A stretch of DNA of 64,000 nucleotides from Clostridia bacterium (lineage in GTDB: Bacteria; Bacillota; Clostridia; Oscillospirales; Acutalibacteraceae): assembly GCA_017625095.1 (NCBI GenBank), contig JAGALQ010000024.1, positions 274,619 through 338,618 on the forward strand, written 5' to 3'. Within the stretch, counting starts at the first letter, position 1; each line of letters starts with the position of its first letter. The notes under the pieces are model-generated. The model was not told where the DNA came from and searched no databases. It saw nothing but the letters and a program-made list of their open reading frames with translations. Positions 17,911 through 26,130 of this stretch are shown in pieces. The position numbers were made by a program, and so were the translations under genes.

Positions 17911-19206
17911 TCACATATCAACAATGCTTTTTAATATCTCGCAGAATTTATCAAACTCCAAATATTCTGCTTCCAATCTGTAATATATACCGTCCTTTTC
18001 AAAATCGGCAACACAGAGAGGCAATACCGTATCTTTATTATGTGCGTACATATAGTAACTGACATCTACACCGGGAGTGATACACTGAGAAGCACCGACC
18101 TCATCCTCAGTAGCATAGACATAGTCATAAGGTGCACCTGTTTTGGATACGGATAAGGTTACAGTGCTTGCGCCGTAGCTCTTATCATACCTGAAATAAC
18201 ACCAATCCTTTGCGATATTACCGTTTTTGCCGTAAACTACTTTATGCTCATTATTACCATTAAAAGAAAGACCGTCCGGCATAAAAGAAAGAGAAGAAAA
18301 ATCCTTGCCGAAATACTCTGCCGCCTGAGCGTCAGTCCAAGTTATATTATCATAAAGCTCGGGAGAATAATACTTCGGTGACGGCTTATTTGTGGGCTCA
18401 ATCGTTCCGCCCCTGAAATAAGTTTTAAAAGTCCCATATCTCATTTGACTGCCTGAAAAATTGCACACATAAGAAACCGCTCTGTCCGTCACCTCTTTAC
18501 GTGTTATTCCATAGCGAGCAAGTTCTTCGTCGGTTGCATTGAAATACCACAAAGGTGCAAACGCCTTCCCGTTATGAATTATTGCGTTTTCGGCAGGAAA
18601 AACTCTGCTCATTTCATCAAGGTCACCGCTATATAACAAATCTATCTCCTCGGATGTAAACGTGTTCTCTTTTATATATTCCTCGGGTTGCTCAAGTTCA
18701 ATGTAAAACGCAATTGTCTCGCTGTTGATTTGCTCAATAACAGATCTCGGTATATCAAATTCTCTTATCGCTTCAACAAGAAAAGGTACATATTCAGGGT
18801 CGGAAATATCGTATTTTGATGCACGGAGCATAGCTGTTCTTGCTTCGCTCCACGTTGTCCAATCCATTTTGAGCGTTTCTTTAATATAATCTATGAGCTC
18901 TCCCGGAACACTGTAAACCTTTTCGCTGTAAGCATTGGACCAGCCGTAATCATCACCGCCTTTTGCAATGGGATTATCGGGGTCAGCAGGTGTAAGTGTC
19001 GGCTCGACTGTTGTGGGTGCTGATGTTTCTTCGCCTTGAAGCGGCCGAGTGGCAAAAAATCCGCTTTTCCATACGCCCAAGCCTGCAAGTGCAACAAAGG
19101 CAACGCAGCACGCACAGGCGGTTATTTTAATCTTCTTCCTTTTTGTTTTAATGTATTCATCACGTCTGACAAGTGCGTTTTTTGCAATCTCATCATATGT
19201 TTTCAT
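17911..19206 (-). CDS. Single-pass membrane protein paired with ECF sigma factor (probable anti-sigma or sensor)
   Basis: No named family recognised. The 431-residue protein has a short charged cytoplasmic N-terminus (1-26), one membrane segment (~27-45, KITACACCVAFVALAGLG), a Thr/Pro-rich linker and a large extracellular domain. I chose the ATG at 19206, which follows an AAGGAGGG site and overlaps the sigma factor gene by 14 bases. Topology and overlap with an ECF sigma gene suggest an anti-sigma factor or surface sensor (inference). A classic zinc-binding HxxxCxxC anti-sigma motif is absent. Confidence 0.7.
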   Translation of the reverse strand: MKTYDEIAKNALVRRDEYIKTKRKKIKITACACCVAFVALAGLGVWKSGFFATRPLQGEETSAPTTVEPTLTPADPDNPIAKGGDDYGWSNAYSEKVYSVPGELIDYIKETLKMDWTTWSEARTAMLRASKYDISDPEYVPFLVEAIREFDIPRSVIEQINSETIAFYIELEQPEEYIKENTFTSEEIDLLYSGDLDEMSRVFPAENAIIHNGKAFAPLWYFNATDEELARYGITRKEVTDRAVSYVCNFSGSQMRYGTFKTYFRGGTIEPTNKPSPKYYSPELYDNITWTDAQAAEYFGKDFSSLSFMPDGLSFNGNNEHKVVYGKNGNIAKDWCYFRYDKSYGASTVTLSVSKTGAPYDYVYATEDEVGASQCITPGVDVSYYMYAHNKDTVLPLCVADFEKDGIYYRLEAEYLEFDKFCEILKSIVDM

Positions 19207-19747
19207 ATTCAAATCCCTCCTTTTCAAGCTTTGATTTGAGTGCCGCTTTTGCACGGTAGATAAGATTTTCGGTCTGCCGTTTGCTCTTTTTCATAATACG
19301 TGCAGTCTGAGCGTTGTCAAACTCTTCAAAAAACACAAGATACAAAACCTGCGCATATTCGGGCCTGAGCGATTTCAGGCAGGTATGAAGCTTTAGCTTC
19401 TGCTCCTCTTTCAAGTAAAGCTTTTCTACGTTTTCTTCCGCCTGTATATCCTTTGCTTCTTCAATATTTACGCAGGATTGACGCGAATTTTTACGCAGAT
19501 AATCAAGTGCAGTATTGCGGCCTATGGCGTAAAGCCAGGTTTTGAAGCTGCTTTGATTTCTGAAATGGGGCTTTTTAACGGCAAGCTTAAAGAAAACCTC
19601 CTCTGTCACCTCTTCGGACACGTGAATGTCACGGGTGAAGCTGTTAATATACAGCATCAAACCGTCCGCATATTCGCGCACTATATCCGCAAAAGCCGTA
19701 TCATCGCCGCCAAGATAACGCTCGTAACTGTTGATATCAACCTCCAT
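19193..19747 (-). CDS. ECF-type RNA polymerase sigma factor
   Basis: A 184-residue group 4 sigma factor. Region 2 is at about residues 15-85 (with TWLYAIGRNTALDYLR, the -10 recognition helix) and region 4 at about 125-178 (LRPEYAQVLYL and a helix-turn-helix ending KSKRQTENLIYRAK). The ATG at 19747 is set by the AAAGGAGGG site; a longer in-frame extension upstream runs through a hairpin and is unlikely to be translated. It directs RNA polymerase to a small regulon, probably under control of the membrane protein encoded next. Confidence 0.9.
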   Translation of the reverse strand: MEVDINSYERYLGGDDTAFADIVREYADGLMLYINSFTRDIHVSEEVTEEVFFKLAVKKPHFRNQSSFKTWLYAIGRNTALDYLRKNSRQSCVNIEEAKDIQAEENVEKLYLKEEQKLKLHTCLKSLRPEYAQVLYLVFFEEFDNAQTARIMKKSKRQTENLIYRAKAALKSKLEKEGFEYENI

Positions 19748-19831
19748 ATTTTTACCCTCCTTTGAAAAAGCTTTTTCATCTGTTTGACGGATAAAAATGC
19801 AAAAACTCTCACATAAATTTATATAAACAAT

Positions 19832-19880
19832 CAACAAACTCCACCGACATACATAGGTATTATCGGTGGAGCTTTTGTTG
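19832..19880. other. Large hairpin upstream of the ECF sigma gene
   Basis: Inverted repeat with 16-bp arms (19832-19847 and 19863-19880), interrupted only by a 2-base bulge, and a 15-base loop. It lies 85 bases upstream of the sigma start. On the minus strand it is followed by TTTGTTG, not a clear T-run, so it may be a terminator isolating the sigma gene, an mRNA leader structure, or a protein site. Confidence 0.55.
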
Positions 19881-19906
19881 TTTATAATCACGGAGAGAAT
19901 TTATAT

Positions 19907-19960
19907 ACTCCCTCCGAGTTTTGCTTTCAGCAAAACCCACCTCCCTCAAAGAGGGAGGCT
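19907..19960 (+). repeat. Interspersed CTCCCTCCG repeat, full copy (R2)
   Basis: ACTCCCTCCG, then a hairpin GTTTTGCTTTCAGCAAAAC, then CCACCTCCCTC-AAA-GAGGGAGGCT, itself a hairpin. Same orientation as the copy at 20448-20502 and opposite to 20375-20422. It flanks the DUF559 gene on its 3' side. Confidence 0.8.
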
Positions 19961-19980
19961 GACAAAACAGCATTAAAGAA

Positions 19981-20352
19981 TTAATACTCTTCTGCATTTA
20001 TGCGTTCTTTTACTACTCTGTCAATTTCAGAACATACGCCGTAAAAGTTGGTATTTACATCATAATTCGAAAATCTTATAACCGTAACGCCAAATTCTTG
20101 TAATTGTTCGGTACGAACAGAATCGCAAGCTAAACCTTTTTCAGTAAAGTGTTGTGAACCATCCACCTCAACAATCAGATTTGCCTTATGGCAATAAAAA
20201 TCTGCTATATAATTACCGATAGCTTTTTGTCTTTGAAATCGAGCAGGATAAGATTTTAAGAAATCATACCAAAGATGTCTTTCCTGCGGCGTCATATTTT
20301 TTCGCAGAGTTCTGGCTGTAGAAATCAGATTATGCTTATACGGCAATGACAT
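19981..20352 (-). CDS. DUF559 small endonuclease-like protein
   Basis: A 123-residue protein of the DUF559 family, which has the Vsr/PD-(D/E)xK nuclease fold. Recognisable elements are the N-terminal LRKNMTPQERHLW segment and the core ADFYC...LIVEVDGSQH (about residues 49-67) followed by R-x-x-x-L and VIRFSN. The ribosome site is AGAGG eight bases upstream. It sits between interspersed repeats on both sides, an association that suggests mobility or passenger status. The cellular role of DUF559 proteins is not established; a repair or selfish nuclease is possible. Confidence 0.85.
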   Translation of the reverse strand: MSLPYKHNLISTARTLRKNMTPQERHLWYDFLKSYPARFQRQKAIGNYIADFYCHKANLIVEVDGSQHFTEKGLACDSVRTEQLQEFGVTVIRFSNYDVNTNFYGVCSEIDRVVKERINAEEY

Positions 20353-20374
20353 AACATTTACCTCTTTCTCTCAA

Positions 20375-20422
20375 GGCTCCCTCACTGAGGGAGCTGTCGA
20401 GCGTATGCGAGACTGAGGGAGT
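20375..20422 (-). repeat. Interspersed repeat, inverted copy (R3)
   Basis: GGCTCCCTC-ACT-GAGGGAGC, a central segment with TCGAGCGTATGCGA, then CTGAGGGAGT. This is the reverse orientation of R2 and R4 and lies just upstream of the DUF559 gene, so that gene is bracketed by R2 and an inverted copy. Confidence 0.75.
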
Positions 20423-20447
20423 ATGTGAAAATTTTCGTTATTTTTTG

Positions 20448-20502
20448 ACTCCCTCCGTCTTTTGCCTTACGGCAAAATCCACCTCCCTCGAAGAGGGAGG
20501 CT
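20448..20502 (+). repeat. Interspersed CTCCCTCCG repeat, full copy (R4)
   Basis: ACTCCCTCCG, hairpin TTTTGCCTTACGGCAAAA, then CCACCTCCCTC-GAA-GAGGGAGGCT. It lies 25 bases from R3 in the opposite orientation, and directly downstream of the GNAT gene at 20512. The hairpin arms differ in sequence from R2 but keep pairing. Confidence 0.8.
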
Positions 20503-20511
20503 ATGCTACAC

Positions 20512-20949
20512 TCAAAGCTCTTTAACCATATAACTTGGCTCAAACTCTTTATATCCGTGCTTGGGATAAAAATTCCACGACTCAAAAAAGCTTTCTTTAT
20601 CGCCGAGATGGACAACAATCTTTTTCTTGCCGATTGCCTTCAGATAATTCTCTGCTGTTTTCAGCAACTCTGTACCGACACCGCGATTTTTCAAATTGAA
20701 TTTCACAAAAAGTCTATGAAGCACAACGTCATCTGAATTATCCGAAGAATTATAGCCGACACTGCCGATAACCCTGTCATTTTCATCAACAGCTATCCAG
20801 AACATATCGCCTTTTGCAAAATAGTTCTGTTCAATATCAAGTAAATCCTCGTTTAATCCGGGTATTCTTCCAAGTGCATTTTTAGCTTCAAGCACCATAA
20901 AAATCAAATCGTCTCGGTATTTCGGCTCGAATTTAATTATGTTCAGCAT
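20512..20949 (-). CDS. GNAT-family N-acetyltransferase
   Basis: A 145-residue acetyltransferase with the GNAT acetyl-CoA region at about residues 90-115 (LFVKFNLKNRGVGTELL, then AENYLKA) and a C-terminal FYPKHGYKEF. The acceptor is unknown. Its ATG overlaps the end of the GH95 gene by 7 bases, so it is translated with the fucosidase and belongs to the same operon as the two-component system. A role in modifying a sugar or amino acid is possible but not shown. Confidence 0.85.
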   Translation of the reverse strand: MLNIIKFEPKYRDDLIFMVLEAKNALGRIPGLNEDLLDIEQNYFAKGDMFWIAVDENDRVIGSVGYNSSDNSDDVVLHRLFVKFNLKNRGVGTELLKTAENYLKAIGKKKIVVHLGDKESFFESWNFYPKHGYKEFEPSYMVKEL

Positions 20950-23153
20950 ACCGTTACGTTTGCACCGATGGTGCAGTTTTCTGCGAGGTTGAGGTTCATA
21001 ACTGTGATGGGTTTATCAGCTGAAACAGATATAACCTTGCCGTTTTCCCACTTGAAGGAAAGCTGTACACCGCCTGTTACGATATTGGTGATTTCGCCGT
21101 TTTTCCAACTTGACGGAAGAGCAGGAAGAAGCTCTGCCTTGCCGTTTTCGCTGTAAAGCAGAAGTGAATTTACACCTGCTACAAAGCCGAAATTACCGTC
21201 AATCTGGAAAAGGAAGGGCGGATGAGTATCGAAAAGGTTGGAGAATACGGAATACGTGAGCATATTTGCGATAATCTCCTGAGCTGTTTCAGGCTCGTGA
21301 AGTGTGCCCGCAAGGCAGATTGCCCAGGCAGCAGACCAGCCGATATAATGCTCCCAGTTCTTCTTGCGGAAATGATACAGCTCACGCACCCACTCACGCT
21401 CGGTTTCATTCTCATAATACTTGATTGTATTTGAGGGATAGAGAGCATAAAGCGGTGAGAAATGTCTGTGACCGGGCTCGTGAAGCTCACGCTCCTCAGA
21501 CCATTCCATAATACCGTAGCTGTCTTTCTTATAAGGTCTGAGCTTTGCAAGTTTCTCTTTAATCTGCTCTGCCAGCTCACCTTCGGACTCAAAATCGAGA
21601 TAAGCAAGCAAGCCGTGTCTTACAACAGCCATATCGAATGCACTTGCATAGTCAACAGCTATAGCGTTGCCGTTGAATTTATACTCGTTTTCGGGTGAAG
21701 TTGAGGGAGCGACAACGTACTCGCCGTTATGCTCAACAAGATAATCATTTATAAACTCTGCCGAAGCCTTGACGGAATAGAAAATCTTATCCTTATACTC
21801 ATCAAGACCGCCGTTTTTGTAGTGAGTGTAGACCTCGTTTACAAGCCAGGCACCGCAGAGAGGAGCGTACATAAAGCAGGGACCGCCCTTTGCAGGCCAG
21901 GTCATACGCCAGAGGTCGGAGTTATGGTTGGCGCAAGCGCCTTTACAGCCGTAGTTAACTCTTGCTGTTTCGGCACCGTTTTGCATAAGCTCATAAACCA
22001 TATTTACAAGCGGCTCTGCACACTCTGCCATATTGGATGATGTTGCAGGCCAGTAATTCATCTCTGTATTGATATTAACGGTATAGTTACTGCTCCACGG
22101 AGGACGCACTCTCGCATTCCATATACCCTGGAGATTGAGAGGCTGACCGCCCTTACGGCTGCCTGCAATCATAAGATACTTGCCGAAATTATAGAAAAGC
22201 TCAACAAGCTTCGGGTCGGGGTTACCCTTCTTTGCTGTTTTGAGAAGGTCAACGGTGCAGATTTCACTCTCACCGCCGATTGAAAAACGCTGTCTGTCAA
22301 AGATAGACTTGTAATCAGCGATATGACGTGCAAGTAGGGTGTCATAATCCGTTTCGGTCTTGTTCAGCGCATCAATACACTGTGCGCAGACCTTTTCTCT
22401 GTCGGTTTCGGGCATCTTATCGTAGCCAAGGAAGCCTGTTTTTGTTGTTGCAAGAATTGTGATATTCTTCGCTTTTTTAACTGTTATTTTCTTGCCATCA
22501 TCGGTTACCTTACCGTCGGTGATAACCTTAACAGCGAGAGTATAAGCCATGGCTTTGCCCTGATCATACATTACTGCATTGGGAATTTTACCAAGGTAAC
22601 TGGGCATTGCAACATCGGGTGCGTTACCGATAAGGCAAAGAATGCCATCCTTGACAACGCTTGCGTGGTGAAGCTTTGAGGTTACGGAAATAACAGCATC
22701 TGTTTTTTCGTTTGCCTTCATTCTGTAAACAACTACGTCGTCAGGGTTTGAAGCAAAAGCAGTGCGTGTTTCATTTTTGGTTGATACGGTATGTACGGCA
22801 TTATCAATATCAAGCTCACGGCGGTATCCGCAGGTTGACTTTGAGCCGAATTTGATTTTGATATCGCCCAAAGGCATATAAGCCTGGCTATAATCGCCAT
22901 CCATCTCATTCTCTATGATATCGTGTGCTTCATCGGGTTTGCCTGTCAGAATAAGCTCACGAACCCCAGCAAGATTATCAAGGCTTTTGGGGTTATTATG
23001 TTTCTGCGGATAACCTGACCAGAGTGTAACATCATTGAAGCAGAGAGTTTCTCTCTTTCTGCCGCCGTAAATCATAACACCTGTACGGCCGTTACCTATG
23101 GGCAGAGCTTCATTCCAAAGGGTTGCCTGCTTTTTGTACCAAAGTTTGTTCAT
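20943..23153 (-). CDS. Alpha-L-fucosidase, GH95 (inverting)
   Basis: A 736-residue GH95 enzyme. Family members hydrolyse alpha-1,2-fucosides (some act on galactosides). The N-terminal beta domain spans ~1-290, followed by an (alpha/alpha)6 barrel. Conserved catalytic-site elements: NINTEMNYW (360-368) with the two asparagines that activate the base, PSTSPEN with Glu488 as probable acid, and FQIDGNFG with Asp652. There is no signal peptide, so it is cytoplasmic. AGGAGAA ribosome site. The gene follows the histidine kinase by 13 bases, implying that the two-component system senses or controls fucoside use. Confidence 0.93.
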   Translation of the reverse strand: MNKLWYKKQATLWNEALPIGNGRTGVMIYGGRKRETLCFNDVTLWSGYPQKHNNPKSLDNLAGVRELILTGKPDEAHDIIENEMDGDYSQAYMPLGDIKIKFGSKSTCGYRRELDIDNAVHTVSTKNETRTAFASNPDDVVVYRMKANEKTDAVISVTSKLHHASVVKDGILCLIGNAPDVAMPSYLGKIPNAVMYDQGKAMAYTLAVKVITDGKVTDDGKKITVKKAKNITILATTKTGFLGYDKMPETDREKVCAQCIDALNKTETDYDTLLARHIADYKSIFDRQRFSIGGESEICTVDLLKTAKKGNPDPKLVELFYNFGKYLMIAGSRKGGQPLNLQGIWNARVRPPWSSNYTVNINTEMNYWPATSSNMAECAEPLVNMVYELMQNGAETARVNYGCKGACANHNSDLWRMTWPAKGGPCFMYAPLCGAWLVNEVYTHYKNGGLDEYKDKIFYSVKASAEFINDYLVEHNGEYVVAPSTSPENEYKFNGNAIAVDYASAFDMAVVRHGLLAYLDFESEGELAEQIKEKLAKLRPYKKDSYGIMEWSEERELHEPGHRHFSPLYALYPSNTIKYYENETEREWVRELYHFRKKNWEHYIGWSAAWAICLAGTLHEPETAQEIIANMLTYSVFSNLFDTHPPFLFQIDGNFGFVAGVNSLLLYSENGKAELLPALPSSWKNGEITNIVTGGVQLSFKWENGKVISVSADKPITVMNLNLAENCTIGANVTVC

Positions 23154-23166
23154 TGTTATTCTCCTA

Positions 23167-24429
23167 TCAAATTTCTAACAGTCTGAATACAACTGTGAAT
23201 GTTATTCTGTTATCTTGTATTGACGCGCTGATTGTAGCCTTATGCGACTTTGCAATTGCACCGGCAATAGAAAGACCGATTCCGTAGCCGCCCGTCTGGC
23301 GCGAACGTGATTTTTCAGAGCGGTAAAACCTGTCAAAAAGTCTGTCCGTATCAACGTCGACACCGGGAACAAGAGCGTTAGTCGTTTCAAGTATAATCTG
23401 TCGGTTCTTACGGTAGAGATTAAGTTCAACTTTTGAGTTTACGGGTGCATATTTAACGGCATTATCAAGCAAAATATTTGCAAGCTCTGCTATGGATTTT
23501 TCATTGCCCCATACATTCAGAGCAGGCTGCACCTCGGCATAAAGACGTTTTTCAGAGCGCTGTGCAACAGCAGAAAACGACGCAACCGTTGCCGAAACAA
23601 TATCGCTGATTGCGACTTTTTCGAAGCTTTCTTTCTGCGATTTTTCCTCAGCCTTTGAAAGAACAAGAAGGTTTTTGATGAGCGATGACAAGCGGTTTGT
23701 CTGATTGTGAATGGACGTGAGCCACTCATTTTCACCGTACATCATTTCAAGGACCTCGGTGTTTGCCGATATGATTGCAAGAGGAGTTTTAAGCTCGTGA
23801 CCTGCGTCGGTGATAAACTGCTTTTGTCTGACAGTGTTTTCGACAATAGGCCGAACAGCCCTTCCGGATACGAGCACAACAAGAACAAGCAGACCAAGCC
23901 AGCCGAGAACACCGATAACCACCGAAACAACCGCCATAAGACGCATTGACAGAATCGTTTCTCTCACATCCATAAAGTAAACTGTCATACCGTTATATTC
24001 GGAATGATCGATTATATACTTGCAGTAAATGTTCAAGTAACCTTTTTCTTTACCTTTTTCGATTACGGCAGCTGCATATTCTTTTGCTTTTTCACTGCTT
24101 ATTGTTGATGCGTTGTCAGTATTAACCGTTACAACCTGACCGTCATCTGTAAACCTGACGTAAAAGAACCTTGATGTATAAGAAACTTCTGCACCGAGAG
24201 AATTGGCATCGTACAAGGGATTGAGATAGTTAAGCACATTGTCGCGGTAATCGGATGATACGTCAATCGCAACACCGTCGTTCTCGACAATGCTCTCGAG
24301 CATATAAGTGGTTGAACTGTCCATTGTCAAGACAACTATCAGGTTAATTAAAGCAAGAACAGTAACAAGAAGCACAAGCGCCGATGCCATAATCGCAACA
24401 ACAAACCGACGGCGCAACTGTTTTATCAT
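23167..24429 (-). CDS. Membrane sensor histidine kinase
   Basis: A 420-residue kinase. Membrane segments at ~10-35 and ~162-188 enclose an extracellular sensor of about 125 residues. The H-box is FITDAGHELKTPL with His211; ATPase boxes follow (ANILLDNAVKYAP, YGIGLSIAGAI). The HAMP segment between membrane and H-box is very short or absent. It overlaps the response regulator by 4 bases (ATGA) and precedes the GH95 gene. The signal is unknown; a sugar or envelope cue fits the context. Confidence 0.93.
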   Translation of the reverse strand: MIKQLRRRFVVAIMASALVLLVTVLALINLIVVLTMDSSTTYMLESIVENDGVAIDVSSDYRDNVLNYLNPLYDANSLGAEVSYTSRFFYVRFTDDGQVVTVNTDNASTISSEKAKEYAAAVIEKGKEKGYLNIYCKYIIDHSEYNGMTVYFMDVRETILSMRLMAVVSVVIGVLGWLGLLVLVVLVSGRAVRPIVENTVRQKQFITDAGHELKTPLAIISANTEVLEMMYGENEWLTSIHNQTNRLSSLIKNLLVLSKAEEKSQKESFEKVAISDIVSATVASFSAVAQRSEKRLYAEVQPALNVWGNEKSIAELANILLDNAVKYAPVNSKVELNLYRKNRQIILETTNALVPGVDVDTDRLFDRFYRSEKSRSRQTGGYGIGLSIAGAIAKSHKATISASIQDNRITFTVVFRLLEI

Positions 24430-25112
24430 TTGTCTGCGCTCCTTTTATCTTCTAAATAATATCCGGCATTTCTCGTCGCCTTTATCTCAACGTCAGCACC
24501 GAGCTTTGCAATTTTTTTACGGAGATTTGAGATATAAACCCATACTACGCTGTTTTCCGTTTCAGAATCATATCCCCAGATACGTTCCATAAACTGATCA
24601 ACGGAAATAAGTCTGTTGGGGTTTGACATAAGCATCTCGATCATCTGATATTCTTTACCTGCAATTCTGATGCTTTCGTCACCGTAGTTAAGTTCAAAAG
24701 TTTCACGGTTGAGAGTAAGACCGCCTACAGTAAGAACATTCGGAGTGTAACCGACTACACGGCGTGTCATTGCACGCACACGTGCCAGCAGCTCACCCAT
24801 AGCAAAAGGTTTTGTGAGATAGTCATCAGCGCCTGAATCAAGACCGATTATTTTATCGTCAACCTCAGCTTTCGCGGTAAGAATCATTATCGGTGTTTCA
24901 ATTCCGCTAAAACGAAGTTTTTTGAGCACATCAAGACCGTTCATTTCGGGCATCATAAGGTCAAGCAATATTCCGTCGTAATTACCCGTCATCGCCCAAT
25001 CAAGAGCAGCTCTGCCGTCGTAAACAGCATCGACAGAATAATTATTATGCTTAAGAATCGCCACAATGGCGTTTGACAACTCTTTTTCGTCTTCAGCAAG
25101 AAGAAGCCTCAT
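24426..25112 (-). CDS. OmpR/PhoB-type response regulator
   Basis: A 228-residue regulator: receiver domain (1-~118) with acidic pair AEDE at 6-9, phosphoacceptor Asp51 (ILLDLMMPEMNG) and Lys101 (LTKPF), then a winged-helix DNA-binding domain (~125-225) with ENSVVWVYISNLRKKI. First gene of the operon with kinase, GH95 and GNAT. The ribosome site is AAGGTGGTG. It probably autoregulates its operon. Confidence 0.94.
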   Translation of the reverse strand: MRLLLAEDEKELSNAIVAILKHNNYSVDAVYDGRAALDWAMTGNYDGILLDLMMPEMNGLDVLKKLRFSGIETPIMILTAKAEVDDKIIGLDSGADDYLTKPFAMGELLARVRAMTRRVVGYTPNVLTVGGLTLNRETFELNYGDESIRIAGKEYQMIEMLMSNPNRLISVDQFMERIWGYDSETENSVVWVYISNLRKKIAKLGADVEIKATRNAGYYLEDKRSADK

Positions 25113-25143
25113 AATCGCACCACCTTTTATAAGTGTTATGTAT

Positions 25144-25172
25144 ATTATAACATAATAGCGCGCGAATGTATA
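25144..25172 (-). promoter_or_regulatory. Candidate promoter of the two-component/GH95 operon
   Basis: On the minus strand a perfect TATAAT (25149-25144) lies 17 bases from TATACA (25172-25167), a 4/6 match to the -35. The surrounding palindrome GTATATAC could be a regulator site. Confidence 0.5.
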
Positions 25173-25197
25173 TACATTAATTTATATTAATAAAAAT

Positions 25198-25229
25198 ACA
25201 TAAGCCGGAGCGATTGCTCCGACTTATGT
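25198..25229 (-). terminator. Terminator-like hairpin upstream of the response regulator
   Basis: Arms 25198-25211 and 25216-25229 pair with one mismatch around a GATT loop. On the minus strand the stem is followed by TATTTTTATT. No gene on that strand lies upstream of it, so it either stops antisense transcription or ends a short unannotated transcript. Confidence 0.5.
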
Positions 25230-25377
25230 ACACGCAAACCATATACCTATTAAAAGTATATTATATTCCCTTAATAAAAATTGTAAACCTCAAAACTTAA
25301 ATTTAACTTAAAGAAATATTTAATATTGCCAGTAATTAAAAACTGTGATAAAATACCATAAAAAAGGAGGCTACATT

Positions 25378-25992
25378 ATGTCAGCAATAGATAAAAAAGC
25401 TTTATACAATCTTTCATACGGACTTTTTGTCCTTACAAGTAATGATGGCACAAAGTCAAACGGTTGCATTATCAACACCTGTATGCAGATAACAGAAAAC
25501 CCGACTCAGCTTTGCGTATGCGTCAACAAGGCAAACTATACTGCAGAAACAATAAGCAAAACCAAAAAGTTTGCGGTAAGCATACTTACAACAAGCACTC
25601 CGTTTTCTGTATTTGAACATTTCGGTTTCCGCAGTGGCAGAAACGTTGACAAATTCAGCGATTTCAGCAGTTACTCGCTCACACAGGGCGGTCTGCCCTA
25701 CCTCACCGAAAACTGCAACGCATTTTTTGAAGCAGAGGTAAAGCAGGAAATTGACTGCGGCACACACATTATGTTTATCGCGCAGGTAACGCAGGCCGAG
25801 GTGCTCAGCAGTGAAGAAAGTGTAACATACGCGTATTACTTTGCAAACATCAAACCCAAACCCGAAGCTGCAAAGAAAAAGGGTTATGTCTGCAAAATCT
25901 GCGGCTATGTACACGAGGGTGAAGAATTACCACCCGACTTTATCTGCCCCTGGTGCAAACATCCTGCTTCAGACTTTGAACCGATAAAATAA
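25378..25992 (+). CDS. Flavin reductase-rubredoxin fusion (high-molecular-weight rubredoxin type)
   Basis: A 204-residue protein: an FMN-binding flavin reductase-like domain (1-~165) followed by a rubredoxin domain (~168-204) with YVCKICGYVHEG and CPWCKHPASDF, two Cys pairs for one iron. In Moorella the same architecture (Hrb) passes electrons from NAD(P)H to flavodiiron proteins for O2 or NO reduction; the same role here is inference, and no flavodiiron gene lies nearby. The ATG at 25378 follows AAAGGAGG. Single-gene transcript ending at the hairpin 26033-26080. Confidence 0.9.
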   Translation: MSAIDKKALYNLSYGLFVLTSNDGTKSNGCIINTCMQITENPTQLCVCVNKANYTAETISKTKKFAVSILTTSTPFSVFEHFGFRSGRNVDKFSDFSSYSLTQGGLPYLTENCNAFFEAEVKQEIDCGTHIMFIAQVTQAEVLSSEESVTYAYYFANIKPKPEAAKKKGYVCKICGYVHEGEELPPDFICPWCKHPASDFEPIK

Positions 25993-26032
25993 ACAGCATA
26001 TAATAATGCTCTGTCCGAACATTTACGAAAAC

Positions 26033-26084
26033 AAACAGCCTTCTATGGTAGTTGTTCAAATCTACCATAGAAGGCTGTTTTCTT
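26033..26084. terminator. Perfect 19-bp bidirectional terminator
   Basis: Arms 26033-26051 and 26062-26080 pair without mismatch around a 10-base loop, flanked by A and T stretches. It separates the convergent rubredoxin fusion and Cys/His-repeat genes. Confidence 0.9.
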
Positions 26085-26130
26085 AACTGTTTTGATTCAC
26101 CTGTTTAGTTTAAGCAGTAGGGACTTTATA

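Noticed and set aside
19748-19891. Longer ECF sigma factor N-terminus
   Set aside because: The extension spans the upstream hairpin and is not sigma-like; the ATG at 19747 has a strong AAAGGAGGG.
17819-20502. Insertion sequence
   Set aside because: No transposase gene is present; the repeats are short two-hairpin elements.
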